DNA of 64,000 nt from JAEXNA01 sp041676625 (GTDB lineage: Bacteria > Vulcanimicrobiota > Xenobia > Xenobiales > JADMJV01), in contig JBAYRN010000009.1 in the NCBI GenBank assembly GCA_041676625.1, positions 9,591-73,590 on the forward strand, written 5' to 3'. The translations under genes and the position numbers were made by a program. The notes under the pieces are model-generated. The model was not told the DNA's origin and searched no databases. It saw nothing but the letters and a program-made list of their open reading frames with translations. Of the stretch, positions 1 through 7,771 are shown piece by piece. Numbering within the stretch: the first letter of the stretch is position 1; each line of letters starts with the position of its first letter.

Positions 1-13
1 GGTGCTAATAAGA

Positions 14-37
14 GCGGCCCGGGAAACCCCGGGCCGC
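14..37 (-). terminator. Perfect 10-bp GC hairpin downstream of the first gene
   Basis: A perfect inverted repeat GCGGCCCGGG / CCCGGGCCGC with a 4-nt loop lies 26 bp past the stop of the minus-strand gene ending at 64. On the minus strand it is followed by a T-rich stretch (TCTTATTA) rather than a clean T-run, so it is a plausible but imperfect intrinsic terminator. It could also serve an unseen gene entering from the left. Confidence 0.45.
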
Positions 38-63
38 AGAACAAGCGAGCGAGCAATCTTACT

Positions 64-381
64 TCACGATGTCATGAGCTTCACGATGCTAGAATGAAGC
101 TTGTCTGAAGACTTTCTTCGATGGACATAGGTCTCTCTGGCCATTTCTGAGACCTTGGTTGCCGTTTCTTGATTTACTTGATGTATCTGAGCACTGGTCT
201 TGGAGTTCTCGGCCCTCATTTGAGCATAGGTTTGGGCGGTCTGATTGCGGTTTGAATTGCTTTCCTGTGCTCGTTGGGCGGCTGACTGCATTCGGAAATT
301 CTGCAATGAATTCCATTGAGTCTTCATGTTTTCGTTGGCTGTTGCAATGGCGTTGGCTGCTGCCAGAGATGAGCGTTCCAT
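64..381 (-). CDS. Hypothetical small Gln/Asn/Ser/Ala-rich protein (105 aa)
   Basis: I do not recognise this protein. It is 105 aa, very rich in Ala, Gln, Asn, Ser and Thr, with few hydrophobic residues, no signal peptide and no membrane segment. Composition and heptad-like spacing suggest a mostly helical, soluble protein, with a basic patch near the C-terminus (YVHRRKSSDK). It is preferred over the overlapping reading frame at 89-397 because that alternative looks like random composition. No strong ribosome binding site is visible before the ATG at 381. A strong hairpin follows its stop. The gene is divergent from the unknown gene at 587. Confidence 0.5.
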   Translation of the reverse strand: MERSSLAAANAIATANENMKTQWNSLQNFRMQSAAQRAQESNSNRNQTAQTYAQMRAENSKTSAQIHQVNQETATKVSEMARETYVHRRKSSDKLHSSIVKLMTS

Positions 382-586
382 ATTTGAGTCGTTCCATTTC
401 TTTCTATTTGCTGAGTACAGGTTAGGAAGAAGTCCTAAGCGGGTTCAAAGATCGCTCAGAAAAGGTGTTGCAAAATTGTAAACTCGAGCCTTGGACACAA
501 ATTGTTAACATGTTCTGCTCAGTAGCTTAGATCGCCCTCGGACCAAACTTGTAAGTTGTTGTTAAAGAAATTCGGAGCAAAAAACA
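382..586. promoter_or_regulatory. AT-rich divergent intergenic region
   Basis: This 205-bp gap separates two divergent unknown genes, so it should hold promoters for both. It is clearly more AT-rich than the surrounding genes and contains a GTTAAC palindrome (near 506-511). A Shine-Dalgarno-like GGAG lies about 10 bp before the ATG at 587. I could not assign -35/-10 pairs with confidence and saw no RNA gene. Confidence 0.35.
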
Positions 587-1159
587 ATGCAAACTCAAAC
601 AGAAATGGCAAGAAAGTATGGCCGGGTACTAGCCCGAAGCCTCGGATACGTTGTTGGAGACTCTATTTTCATTGGCGATATCGCTAGTCTGAAGGTCGGA
701 TCGGCCGGATCCTGTTTGGAGGAAAGAGCTAAATCAGCGCTTCTGCGAACCCTGAGAAAAGAAAAGGAAGTCTGTCAAGAGTTTGGCTGGACCAAAGAGC
801 AGCTCAAACATTGCCGCCTGGCTATAGCCTTTGCCGGTGGTCTGTTAGTAACCGGGCGTGAGCAGACTCCCATAGCGGCTGAGTTAAGAGAGTCCCTTCG
901 GTCGCTCGAGATCGAAAGCGCTATCAATACGGGAAAACTGGTGCGATTGACGGTGGCCGTGGTCGAATATCTGAATGCCTGGAAAAAGCTGCACGCCCGG
1001 AGAAAAAAGCGAGCCATCGGCTCCTGCGAACATCTTCTCATGGATGCCGAACGACCACTTCCCAACGTCAAGCTCATCTTAAACGATGCGAACTTCGTGC
1101 TCTTACCGCGAATGGTAAGACGGGAGATCGAGCGAACCGCTGAATTTCAAGCAGCCTGA
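587..1159 (+). CDS. Hypothetical protein (190 aa)
   Basis: I do not recognise this protein. It is 190 aa, basic and predicted soluble and mainly helical. A short hydrophobic stretch (LAIAFAGGLLV, near residue 80) is too short and interrupted for a confident membrane helix. A strongly basic run (ARRKKR) follows near residue 147. The ATG at 587 has a GGAG-type ribosome binding site at suitable distance. Its codon use looks like coding sequence and no convincing frame exists on the other strand. It stands alone, convergent with the rplU-prp group. Confidence 0.6.
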   Translation: MQTQTEMARKYGRVLARSLGYVVGDSIFIGDIASLKVGSAGSCLEERAKSALLRTLRKEKEVCQEFGWTKEQLKHCRLAIAFAGGLLVTGREQTPIAAELRESLRSLEIESAINTGKLVRLTVAVVEYLNAWKKLHARRKKRAIGSCEHLLMDAERPLPNVKLILNDANFVLLPRMVRREIERTAEFQAA

Positions 1160-1204
1160 TCAGCCAACTCTCTTTCGTTGCAAGGACACAATTTTACTCT
1201 CAGA

Positions 1205-1465
1205 TCAGTCTCCGTACTCATCCCCATCGTCATCGAAATCACCCATATCGGTGAGTTGATGAATCTGTTTTGCGATGAGGCCACTGGCCTTGCGCTTGAG
1301 TCCGGCCTTTTTTTCCGGAGTTAGCTGTTGATAGACGTAGTATGCCCCTAGGGAAAGAAGCGCGCCACCGAGTGCTACGGTGATCAGTCGGCCCGCGCTA
1401 TAAGCGTGCCCTTCGTCGCCCTCCTGCTCGAGTTCCAAAATGTCCAGATCTGAATCGTCTATCAT
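1205..1465 (-). CDS. Small single-pass membrane protein with acidic ends, in the usual place of rpmA
   Basis: This is an 86-aa protein. The start at 1465 is chosen because AGGAG precedes it and its ATG overlaps the prp stop (ATGA). Residues 1-20 are acidic, residues about 27-45 form one hydrophobic helix (ITVALGGALLSLGAYYVY), a basic amphipathic stretch follows, and the C-terminus is an Asp/Glu-rich tail. Nothing identifies a function; it is loosely like YtxH-type small membrane proteins. In many bacteria the gene here is rpmA (ribosomal protein L27, the Prp substrate), but this protein has no L27 features. The translational overlap implies co-expression with rplU and prp. Confidence 0.65.
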   Translation of the reverse strand: MIDDSDLDILELEQEGDEGHAYSAGRLITVALGGALLSLGAYYVYQQLTPEKKAGLKRKASGLIAKQIHQLTDMGDFDDDGDEYGD

Positions 1466-1809
1466 GCCGTCTCCTGAGCCGATTTTCGTTGTTCGACCTT
1501 TACCCAGCCCCGGTAGTTCTCCTCCAGACCACACGCTGCTTTCACCCAGGTCTCCAACAACAGAACCCCCTCCGGGGCGGTTACCGCGGCTTCGTCTACA
1601 ACCAGCCTGAAGACGCCGTCGTCCGCCCAGACCTGCCCCATGCGGGGCGCCACCTCGCTGTAGGCAATGCCCAGGTAGCCCACCAGGGCCGAGACCGCCG
1701 CACACACAATGTCGCCCCCGGTGCTGCCCTGGTCAAACTCCGCGTGGCCTTCTACCGACAACTCTCGTAAGTGCCCCTCGGGATCACGAATAACCACAAT
1801 CTCTACCAC
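1462..1809 (-). CDS. prp: Ribosomal-processing cysteine protease Prp
   Basis: Prp is a small cysteine protease that removes the N-terminal extension of ribosomal protein L27 in lineages where L27 is made as a precursor. The start is placed at the GTG at 1809, which has AGGAG six bases upstream, giving 115 aa, the usual family length; an ATG at 1887 would add an atypical N-terminus. The family signature is clear: His in VEGHAEFD (residue 22) and Cys in DIVCAAVSAL (residue 36) form the catalytic pair. It follows rplU and overlaps the next gene by ATGA. No rpmA lies in the window, so its substrate must be encoded elsewhere. Confidence 0.9.
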   Translation of the reverse strand: MVEIVVIRDPEGHLRELSVEGHAEFDQGSTGGDIVCAAVSALVGYLGIAYSEVAPRMGQVWADDGVFRLVVDEAAVTAPEGVLLLETWVKAACGLEENYRGWVKVEQRKSAQETA

Positions 1810-1901
1810 AAAAACTCCTAAAGATCTGGTCCGAAAAGACAAACAGTCTCCCTCCCAATGAGGCAGACTGTCTGGTGGTCGATGCAATGCGCTTCTAAAA
1901 G

Positions 1902-2213
1902 CTAAGCTTTGATGTCACCAATACGGAGCGCCGTGTAGTGCTGGCGATGCCCTCGCTTGACACGGTATCCCTTACGACGCTTGTACTTAAACACTATGAT
2001 CTTGCGAGTTCTGTGCTGCTCGACGATCCTGGCCGTGACAGTGGCGCCGTCCACGTAGGGAGCGCCGGTCTTCACGTCGCTGCCTTCTCCGGCCATCAAG
2101 ACTTTATCCAGGGTGATCTCAGAACCGAGATCGCCCTCGAGCTTTTCGACTCGAACGGTATCACCGCTCTTTACTTTGTATTGCTTGCCACCGGTTTCCA
2201 CTACTGCGTACAT
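1902..2213 (-). CDS. rplU: 50S ribosomal protein L21
   Basis: L21 binds 23S rRNA in the large ribosomal subunit. The 103-aa sequence is full length. It begins with the typical MYAVVETGGKQYKV and contains the conserved basic block KIIVFKYKRRKGYRVKRGHRQ. The ATG at 2213 has a strong GGAGG ribosome binding site. It heads the rplU-prp-small membrane protein run, which probably reads from a promoter in 2214-2298. A hairpin sits just before its ribosome binding site. Confidence 0.97.
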   Translation of the reverse strand: MYAVVETGGKQYKVKSGDTVRVEKLEGDLGSEITLDKVLMAGEGSDVKTGAPYVDGATVTARIVEQHRTRKIIVFKYKRRKGYRVKRGHRQHYTALRIGDIKA

Positions 2214-2231
2214 CGGTTTCCTCCATCGTTG

Positions 2232-2249
2232 GAGAAGCTCTCGCTTCTC
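2232..2249 (-). promoter_or_regulatory. Hairpin in the rplU 5' leader
   Basis: In the minus-strand RNA a perfect 7-bp stem (GAGAAGC/GCTTCTC) is closed by a GAGA (GNRA-type) tetraloop. It lies immediately upstream of the rplU ribosome binding site. Ribosomal protein genes, including rplU in some Firmicutes, are often autoregulated through leader structures, so this could be a regulatory leader. That role is inferred from position only. Confidence 0.4.
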
Positions 2250-2298
2250 GGTGCTATGTGCCTGCAGTCCCTGCGGGTCCGCGAATAGCTAGACGAAT

Positions 2299-3180
2299 CT
2301 AGCACAGCGCACTTTCAGTGTCAACGTCGGGAACTTTCAAAATTATGCTTCTCGACTGACGTTCCACCACTTCCAGAGTGGCCGTGGCGATCCCCTCGCA
2401 CAGGCTTTCCAGAGGCAAACTGTCATCCTCGGTTCCGAAAGGGCGTTCCAGTCCGTCGGCGATCAGCTCCAGACCGATCAGGAAATAGCCCAGTACCACC
2501 ACGAGCAGGGCTGCCGTCTGGTGGTACTCAATCCCCCAGGGAAGAACCAGGAAGTAGAGGGAGAGCATCTGAGGGATCAGGGCCCGATGGGAGAGGGGCA
2601 AAGGAGTCTTTTGGATCCGTTCGCACACTCCGCACACATCCAGAAAGGCTCGGGCATGCTCATTGAGCGCGAGAAAGGCAAAGTCGTCGAGCTTCCCCGC
2701 CTCTCTCCAGGCCTGCAGCTTCTCAAAAACCTTCTCGGCTACGTAGTTGGGCCCGTGAACGACACTCGCAGGTACGATGGAGCCGGCCGTTCGGATGCCC
2801 CGGAGGTGATCGCGCAAAGCCGGCGGAAACGCAGCCACCAGAGCCTGCAGTGCCTGCGTCTCTTCGACCGGCGCCTGGCTGAGGGTGCAGGCTTTCACGA
2901 CCAGGTTGCGGCACTCGTTGACCAACTGCCCCCAAACCTTGCGCCCTTCCCACCAGCGATCGTAGGCGCCGTTGGTCCGGTAGACCATCAGGATCGACAT
3001 GGTGAGCCCGAAAAAGCCCGAAATCGTGGTGGCGAAATTCAGGTCTTCCTCGAACAAAAGTGGCTCGATCTTATGAACAATCACCGTATACACCCCCAGA
3101 GCCAGGCTGATCACGGCGAGAGTCCGAAAAATCTTGGAGGCAAAGAAAGTCCTGACGCTGTCCCACCAAGTCTTGTGCAT
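2299..3180 (-). CDS. Bestrophin/UPF0187 family membrane channel
   Basis: Bacterial bestrophins are pentameric inner-membrane ion channels. This 293-aa protein has the family hallmark VYRTNGAYDRWWEGRKVWG followed by LVNECRNL, near residues 65-92. Two N-terminal hydrophobic segments (about 17-36 and 47-66) and a hydrophobic pair near 205-240 match the four-helix family plan. Length is normal. It sits upstream of rplU on the same strand with an 85-bp gap, so it may be transcribed separately. Ion selectivity cannot be read from the sequence. Confidence 0.87.
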   Translation of the reverse strand: MHKTWWDSVRTFFASKIFRTLAVISLALGVYTVIVHKIEPLLFEEDLNFATTISGFFGLTMSILMVYRTNGAYDRWWEGRKVWGQLVNECRNLVVKACTLSQAPVEETQALQALVAAFPPALRDHLRGIRTAGSIVPASVVHGPNYVAEKVFEKLQAWREAGKLDDFAFLALNEHARAFLDVCGVCERIQKTPLPLSHRALIPQMLSLYFLVLPWGIEYHQTAALLVVVLGYFLIGLELIADGLERPFGTEDDSLPLESLCEGIATATLEVVERQSRSIILKVPDVDTESALC

Positions 3181-3230
3181 GGCCGAGCTATTTCACAGGC
3201 GAAGAATCCGCCCTTCCAGGTCAAATTTTC

Positions 3231-3259
3231 TTGACGAATCCAGGATCCCCCCTTACCAT
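3231..3259 (+). promoter_or_regulatory. Sigma-70-type promoter for a probably leaderless gene
   Basis: TTGACG at 3231-3236 and TACCAT at 3254-3259 are separated by exactly 17 bp. The next start codon, ATG at 3267, lies only 7 bp after the -10 box, so transcription would start at or just before the ATG. No Shine-Dalgarno site precedes it. Confidence 0.5.
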
Positions 3260-3266
3260 AGTAGTT

Positions 3267-3500
3267 ATGAATCTAGAAGAGAAACGAGAGCGTTTCAGAA
3301 CTCAGATTTCCGAACTTTATCGCCTGGCAGAAGAGGCTCAGGCGTGTGCGCAACTCCTCCGGGAGCAGGCCGCCTCCCACGAAAAACTCCTCCAAAATGC
3401 AAACCTCACCGAGCAACAGCTCGATTCGCTGCTGGCCGATGAACCCGCCTATAAGTTCAAGTCCAACGGAGCCTTTGTCCTCACCGAAGGCCTCATGTAA
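3267..3500 (+). CDS. Small coiled-coil protein upstream of ftsA (77 aa)
   Basis: This short helical protein has residues 4-55 dense in Glu, Arg, Gln, Leu and Ala in a heptad-like pattern, suggesting a coiled coil, followed by a short tail. I do not recognise the family. The ATG at 3267 is chosen over an upstream TTG at 3231 because that TTG is part of a good -35 box. The gene lies 95 bp upstream of ftsA on the same strand, so a division-related role is possible, but only by position. Confidence 0.6.
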   Translation: MNLEEKRERFRTQISELYRLAEEAQACAQLLREQAASHEKLLQNANLTEQQLDSLLADEPAYKFKSNGAFVLTEGLM

Positions 3501-3595
3501 ATCATCTTTTTGAATTTTCTTCTTCATCAGAGAGGGAAAGCTAACTCCCTATCAGAACCTTGATTAATCTTCAATTTCAGGATGAACTAGAGAAC

Positions 3596-4855
3596 ATGAT
3601 GGGACGCCGCCAGCTCTTAGCCAGCGTTGATATAGGTACAAGCAAGGTCACTTGCCTTATCGCCGAAGCAGATTCCGATGGTAACATCGAGTTTATGGGA
3701 CACGGCCTGAGTCCTTGCGCAGGCCTGAGGCGGGGGGCGCTGATCGACCCCGAGGCTACGGTGCGGGCGATCGAGGCGGCGGTCAACGACGCTGAGCGAG
3801 AAGCCGGCTATTCGGTCAATGTCGTTCTGGTTTCTTTGACCAGCGAATACGTCCACTCCCTCTCCTCTCACGGAGTCTGGGCTGTGGCCAACCCCGACGG
3901 AGAGATTTCCGTCAACGATGTACGCCGAGTCCTGGACTCCGCGCGCCTGGTGGGCATCCCTTCTGACCGCGAGATCATCCACGTGATTCCCCGGGGTTTC
4001 ACGGTGGACGGACTGGAGGGCGTGCGAAACCCGGTGGGCCTGAGCGGCTTGCGACTGGAAGTCGACACCCACATCGTGGCTGCCTCTTCGGCTTATCTAC
4101 AAAACCTGGGGCGCTGCCTGGGACGAGCTACGCTGGAGGTGGAAGAAGAGGGCCTGATCGCAAGCTCCATGGCCAGTGGACTTTCGGTGCTCACTGCCGA
4201 GGAGCGTCGAATGGGCACCGCCATGATCGACATCGGAGCCGGCACTGTGGACCTCGCGGTCTTTTGCGAAGATGAGATCGGACACTCTGCCATCTGCACC
4301 ATGGGTGGCGACCTGTTGACTCAAGATCTAGCGCGTTTCTTCCGGATCCCGGGCGAGCAAGCCGAGAAGCTGAAGCTCGAAAAAGGAATCGTGGCTCCCA
4401 CCTACCTGGACTCCGACGAGAAAGACCGGGATCTAGAAACCGTACCCGCGATGTCGCTCTCCGGCGAAGAACAGATCGAGGTCTCTCGATTTGAGATGGC
4501 CCAGGTGCTGGAAGCTCGGCTTTTGGACATCCTGGATTGGGTGAGAAAACAGTTGGCCAAGGCGGAGCAACAAGGCCTGGTGGTGACCTCTTTAGTTCTG
4601 ACCGGAGGAGGATCGCAGCTGCCCGGCCTGGCCAACCTGGCCAACCGAGAACTGGACATCCCCTGCCGGGTGGCAGCCCCCTGCTATCCCGATCCACTGC
4701 CCGACCAACTGGCCTCCCCCATCTACTCCACCGCAGTGGGGCTCATCCTCCACGGCGCATCTCGCCGCCTCCTGCCCAACGAAGCTCCGCAAGGTTCGTC
4801 CAAGATGAAGGTGTTGTTGGGTCGAGTCGGTAAATGGCTGGCCGAGGTCTTTTAA
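3596..4855 (+). CDS. ftsA: Cell division protein FtsA
   Basis: FtsA is an actin-like ATPase that anchors FtsZ polymers to the inner membrane. The protein has the actin-family phosphate-1 motif SVDIGTSK near the N-terminus, the SHMT-type insertion, phosphate-2 MIDIGAGTVD, and the adenosine motif LTGGGSQLPGL. It ends in a short amphipathic helix (LGRVGKWLAEVF) of the kind FtsA uses as membrane tether. The start is placed at the ATG at 3596 (or 3599); a TTG at 3560 would add 12 residues. About 419 aa is normal. ftsZ and ftsQ are not adjacent. nrdR follows after 15 bp, probably in the same transcript. Confidence 0.93.
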   Translation: MMGRRQLLASVDIGTSKVTCLIAEADSDGNIEFMGHGLSPCAGLRRGALIDPEATVRAIEAAVNDAEREAGYSVNVVLVSLTSEYVHSLSSHGVWAVANPDGEISVNDVRRVLDSARLVGIPSDREIIHVIPRGFTVDGLEGVRNPVGLSGLRLEVDTHIVAASSAYLQNLGRCLGRATLEVEEEGLIASSMASGLSVLTAEERRMGTAMIDIGAGTVDLAVFCEDEIGHSAICTMGGDLLTQDLARFFRIPGEQAEKLKLEKGIVAPTYLDSDEKDRDLETVPAMSLSGEEQIEVSRFEMAQVLEARLLDILDWVRKQLAKAEQQGLVVTSLVLTGGGSQLPGLANLANRELDIPCRVAAPCYPDPLPDQLASPIYSTAVGLILHGASRRLLPNEAPQGSSKMKVLLGRVGKWLAEVF

Positions 4856-4870
4856 GACCCAAGTGGTCCC

Positions 4871-5335
4871 ATGCGCTGCCCCTACTGTTCCGATCTCGAT
4901 AACCGCGTTCTAGACTCGCGCCTCACCGATGAGGAGCGTTCTATTCGACGCAGACGAGAGTGCGCGAATTGCGGCAAGCGCTTTACCACCTACGAGCGCT
5001 TCGAAGAGACCATCTTGATGGTGGTCAAGAAAGACGGGCGAAGAGAAAAGTTCGATCGCCAAAAAGTGGTGCACGGACTGCTCAGGGCGTGTGAGAAACG
5101 GCCCCTCACCGCAGACCAGATCGAGGGGCTGACCTCCAGCCTGGAGGCCTCTTTGCGGCAGAAGAACCGCAGTGAGATACCAGTGGCCGAGATCGGCGAA
5201 CGGATCCTGGAAGGTCTGAGAGAACTTGACGAGGTCGCCTACGTGCGCTACGCCTCGGTCTACAAAGACTTCAACGACGTCTCCCGCTTTATCGAAGAAC
5301 TCCAAACCCTTCCCGGCTACCGAAAAGAAGATTAG
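4871..5335 (+). CDS. nrdR: Transcriptional repressor NrdR
   Basis: NrdR represses ribonucleotide reductase genes in response to (d)ATP. The 154-aa protein shows the N-terminal zinc ribbon with Cys3, Cys6, Cys31 and Cys34 (MRCPYC and CANCGKRF), followed by the ATP-cone domain (VVKKDGRREKFDRQK and onward). Length is typical. It lies 15 bp after ftsA and about 90 bp before the purine nucleoside phosphorylase gene. The link with nucleoside salvage genes is consistent with a nucleotide metabolism theme. Confidence 0.96.
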   Translation: MRCPYCSDLDNRVLDSRLTDEERSIRRRRECANCGKRFTTYERFEETILMVVKKDGRREKFDRQKVVHGLLRACEKRPLTADQIEGLTSSLEASLRQKNRSEIPVAEIGERILEGLRELDEVAYVRYASVYKDFNDVSRFIEELQTLPGYRKED

Positions 5336-5423
5336 AGAGTGGGGAGTCGCCCGCTGCGAGAAGGGCAAATTCAACCCCGGGTCAAACCTCTCCGGCCAAG
5401 ATTTATCGGGCTAGGAGAATAGT

Positions 5424-6242
5424 TTGGGACTTTATGAAGATGTTATGGAAGCCGCAGACTTTCTGCGCGAAAAAACCGGCGGCGACATTGAGTTCGGCCT
5501 GATCCTGGGCTCCGGGCTGGGCGATCTGGCCGACCTGGTAGAGGACACGGTAGCACTTCCCTTTCGGGAGATCCCGAATTTCCCCACCAGCACTGTGGCC
5601 GGACACAAAGGGCGTCTGGTCGTGGGCACCCTCAAAGGCCGCCGGGTGGCCGTCATGCAAGGACGGATTCACGTTTACGAAGGATACCCGCTGGAACGTA
5701 TTACCCTGCCGGTGAGGGTCATGAAGGCCCTGGGGGCCCACAGTCTGATCGTCACCAATTCCTGTGGCGGCATTCACACCCGGTTTGTTCCAGGGGATCT
5801 GATGATGATCAACGATCACATCAACCTCATGGGCTCGAACCCCCTGATCGGCCACAACGACGAGCGTTTCGGGGTTCGCTTTCCTCCTATGAGCAACGCC
5901 TATAGTCTGCGCTATCGCAACCTGGCACACCAGATCGCTCGCCAGGAAAACGTCACTTTAAAGGAGGGCATTTACTGCGCTCTCACCGGCCCGGCCTATG
6001 AAACACCCGCCGAGATCAGGTTTTTAGAGAGAAGCGGTGCCGATGCGGTGGGAATGTCCACGGTGCCCGAGGTGTTGGTGGCTCGCCATTCTGAGATGGA
6101 AGTTTTGGGCATCTCTTGCGTGACCAACGTCTTGCACCAGGGACCTTCCCAGGACACCCATCACGAAGTTCTCGACATGGCGTTGAAAGCCGGACCCCAA
6201 CTTCAAAAAGTCGTTCTAGGATTCTTGGAGGCCTATCAATGA
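5424..6242 (+). CDS. punA: Purine nucleoside phosphorylase (trimeric PNP family)
   Basis: PNP cleaves purine (deoxy)nucleosides with phosphate to give the base and (deoxy)ribose-1-phosphate. The 272-aa length fits the trimeric class. Visible motifs are the phosphate-binding GSGLGDL and GHKGRLV, MQGRIHVYEGY, VTNSCGG, GPAYETPAEIR and GADAVGMSTVPE. The TTG start at 5424 is supported by AGGAG six bases upstream. Its stop overlaps the start of the pyrimidine phosphorylase gene (ATGA), so the two are translationally coupled. Confidence 0.94.
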   Translation: MGLYEDVMEAADFLREKTGGDIEFGLILGSGLGDLADLVEDTVALPFREIPNFPTSTVAGHKGRLVVGTLKGRRVAVMQGRIHVYEGYPLERITLPVRVMKALGAHSLIVTNSCGGIHTRFVPGDLMMINDHINLMGSNPLIGHNDERFGVRFPPMSNAYSLRYRNLAHQIARQENVTLKEGIYCALTGPAYETPAEIRFLERSGADAVGMSTVPEVLVARHSEMEVLGISCVTNVLHQGPSQDTHHEVLDMALKAGPQLQKVVLGFLEAYQ

Positions 6243-7546
6243 TCACTCCGGTTGAAGCGATCACCAAAACTCGCGACAAGCAACCCCTGACCGAAGCCGA
6301 GCTCCGGGAGTTCATCTTCGGGATCTGCGATGGTCGGGTCGAGCAGAACCAGGCCGCAGCCTGGTTGATGGCGGTTCGCCTGAACGGCTTGAGCAAAGAG
6401 GAGACGGTGTGGCTCACCCAGGCTATGATCGACTCTGGCGAAGTCGTCGACTTGAGTTCCATCGAGGGCATACCGGTGGACAAGCACTCCACCGGCGGGG
6501 TCGGAGACACCACCACCCTGATCCTGGCTCCTTTGGTGGCAGCAGGCGGAGGCAAGGTGGCCAAAATGTCCGGGCGCGGGCTGGGCCACACCGGCGGGAC
6601 CTTGGACAAGATGGAGGCAGCAGGACTGACCGTCAATCTCAGCTCCGAAGACTTCCTGCGCCAGGTCAGGGAGATCGGGGTAGCGGTGATCAGCCAGACC
6701 GCCAAACTGGTTCCAGCCGACGGACTGCTCTACAGCCTGCGGGATGTGACGGCCACCGTAGACTCGGTGCCTCTGATCGCCTCCTCGGTCATGAGCAAGA
6801 AACTCGCCTGTGGGGCCCAGGCCATCCTGCTGGACGTAAAATATGGTGACGGCGCCTTTATGCAGGACCTGGACAGCGCCCGGGAGTTGGCTCGCTTGAT
6901 GGTCGAGATCGGAAACGGACTCGGACGCCGGGTGATGGCTGCTCTCACTTCCATGGATCAACCCCTGGGAGCCGCCATCGGCAACGCGCTGGAGTTCCGG
7001 GAGGCCATCGAGGTCATCACCGGCCGCAAAAAAGGTACCGCCCTGGAGAGAGTCAGCCGACAACTGGCTTCTCGTCTGCTTTTTCTCAGTGGTGTCTGCC
7101 CTTCCGTGGAAACGGCTGACCAGAAGGTGAATGAACTGCTGGAAACGGGAGCGGCCGCCGAAAAGCTCAGAGAACTCATCGCCGCACAAAAGGGTGATCC
7201 TCGGATCGTGAATGAGCCCGAACTCTTGCCTCAGGCGCCGGTGATCCACCAGGTGCGGGTCCTGGAATCCGGCTACCTGAAAAGCCTGGCCGCTCGTCGG
7301 CTGGGGATCGCGGGACTCAAGCTGGGAGCTGGGCGCTTGCGCAAGAGCGACCCCATCGACCCGGCGGTGGGTCTGATCCTTCAAAAACGGGTCGGGGATC
7401 GGCTAGAGAAAGGCGATATCCTTTGCGAAGTGCACGCAGCCGACGCCGACTCGGCCGCCCAGGCGGAGCGTGAAGTCTTAAAGGCTGCCCTTCTCAGCCC
7501 CGATCCGGTGGATCCTCCAGCCGATATTTCTGAATGGGTTGAGTAG
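6239..7546 (+). CDS. pdp: Pyrimidine-nucleoside/thymidine phosphorylase
   Basis: This enzyme phosphorolyses thymidine, deoxyuridine and possibly uridine in nucleoside salvage. The 435-aa protein has the family signature VDKHSTGGVGD, the GRGLGHTGGTLDK segment, and LVPADGLLYSLRDVTATV. The start is placed at the ATG at 6239, which overlaps the PNP stop; a longer frame back to 6116 would lie inside the PNP gene. Substrate range (DeoA versus Pdp) cannot be decided. It forms a two-gene salvage unit with the PNP gene. Confidence 0.92.
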   Translation: MITPVEAITKTRDKQPLTEAELREFIFGICDGRVEQNQAAAWLMAVRLNGLSKEETVWLTQAMIDSGEVVDLSSIEGIPVDKHSTGGVGDTTTLILAPLVAAGGGKVAKMSGRGLGHTGGTLDKMEAAGLTVNLSSEDFLRQVREIGVAVISQTAKLVPADGLLYSLRDVTATVDSVPLIASSVMSKKLACGAQAILLDVKYGDGAFMQDLDSARELARLMVEIGNGLGRRVMAALTSMDQPLGAAIGNALEFREAIEVITGRKKGTALERVSRQLASRLLFLSGVCPSVETADQKVNELLETGAAAEKLRELIAAQKGDPRIVNEPELLPQAPVIHQVRVLESGYLKSLAARRLGIAGLKLGAGRLRKSDPIDPAVGLILQKRVGDRLEKGDILCEVHAADADSAAQAEREVLKAALLSPDPVDPPADISEWVE

Positions 7547-7771
7547 ATCGGTCCGCCTTTCGAAAGGACAAAAGTCGACCAAACCGAACATCTCTGTAGA
7601 AGGGCGTCTCGACTCAAATTTTAAATGGCCTTCGCCACCCGTTCCGGCTGTGAGAGGGCCTGAGGAGAAAACCTATGAGGTCGCAGAGGTGCCGACGTAA
7701 AAAACTGAGCCTCTGGGGGCGAAGTGGGGGCGAGACCCTTCAAGAATTTTAAAAACTAAAGAGGTCAAGTT
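7547..7771 (+). promoter_or_regulatory. 225-bp leader before the HisRS-like operon
   Basis: This gap contains a hairpin-forming CCTTTCGAAAGG just after the pdp stop, which could end the salvage transcript, and then a G-rich region around 7650-7740 with several possible stems. I looked for a T-box specifier/antiterminator core and for histidine-rich leader peptides, and saw neither. The length and base composition suggest a structured leader or promoter region, but I cannot match it to a known RNA class. Confidence 0.35.

Noticed and set aside
89..397. Overlapping open frame on the minus strand at the window start
   Set aside because: Its composition looks random; the frame at 64-381 has the coherent helical Gln/Asn/Ala-rich composition.
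1938..2288. Open frame antisense to rplU
   Set aside because: rplU is an unmistakable ribosomal protein gene in this place; the antisense frame is a shadow.
2288..2303. GCTAGA-CGAA-TCTAGC hairpin between rplU and the bestrophin-like gene
   Set aside because: It overlaps the stop of the bestrophin-like gene and has no T-run, so calling it a terminator would be weak.
6116..6238. Long N-terminal extension of the pyrimidine phosphorylase
   Set aside because: It lies within the PNP coding sequence and the ATG at 6239 with the ATGA overlap gives the normal family length.
7650..7760. Possible riboswitch (lysine, T-box or other) before the HisRS-like gene
   Set aside because: None of the conserved cores I know could be matched; kept only as an unknown leader.
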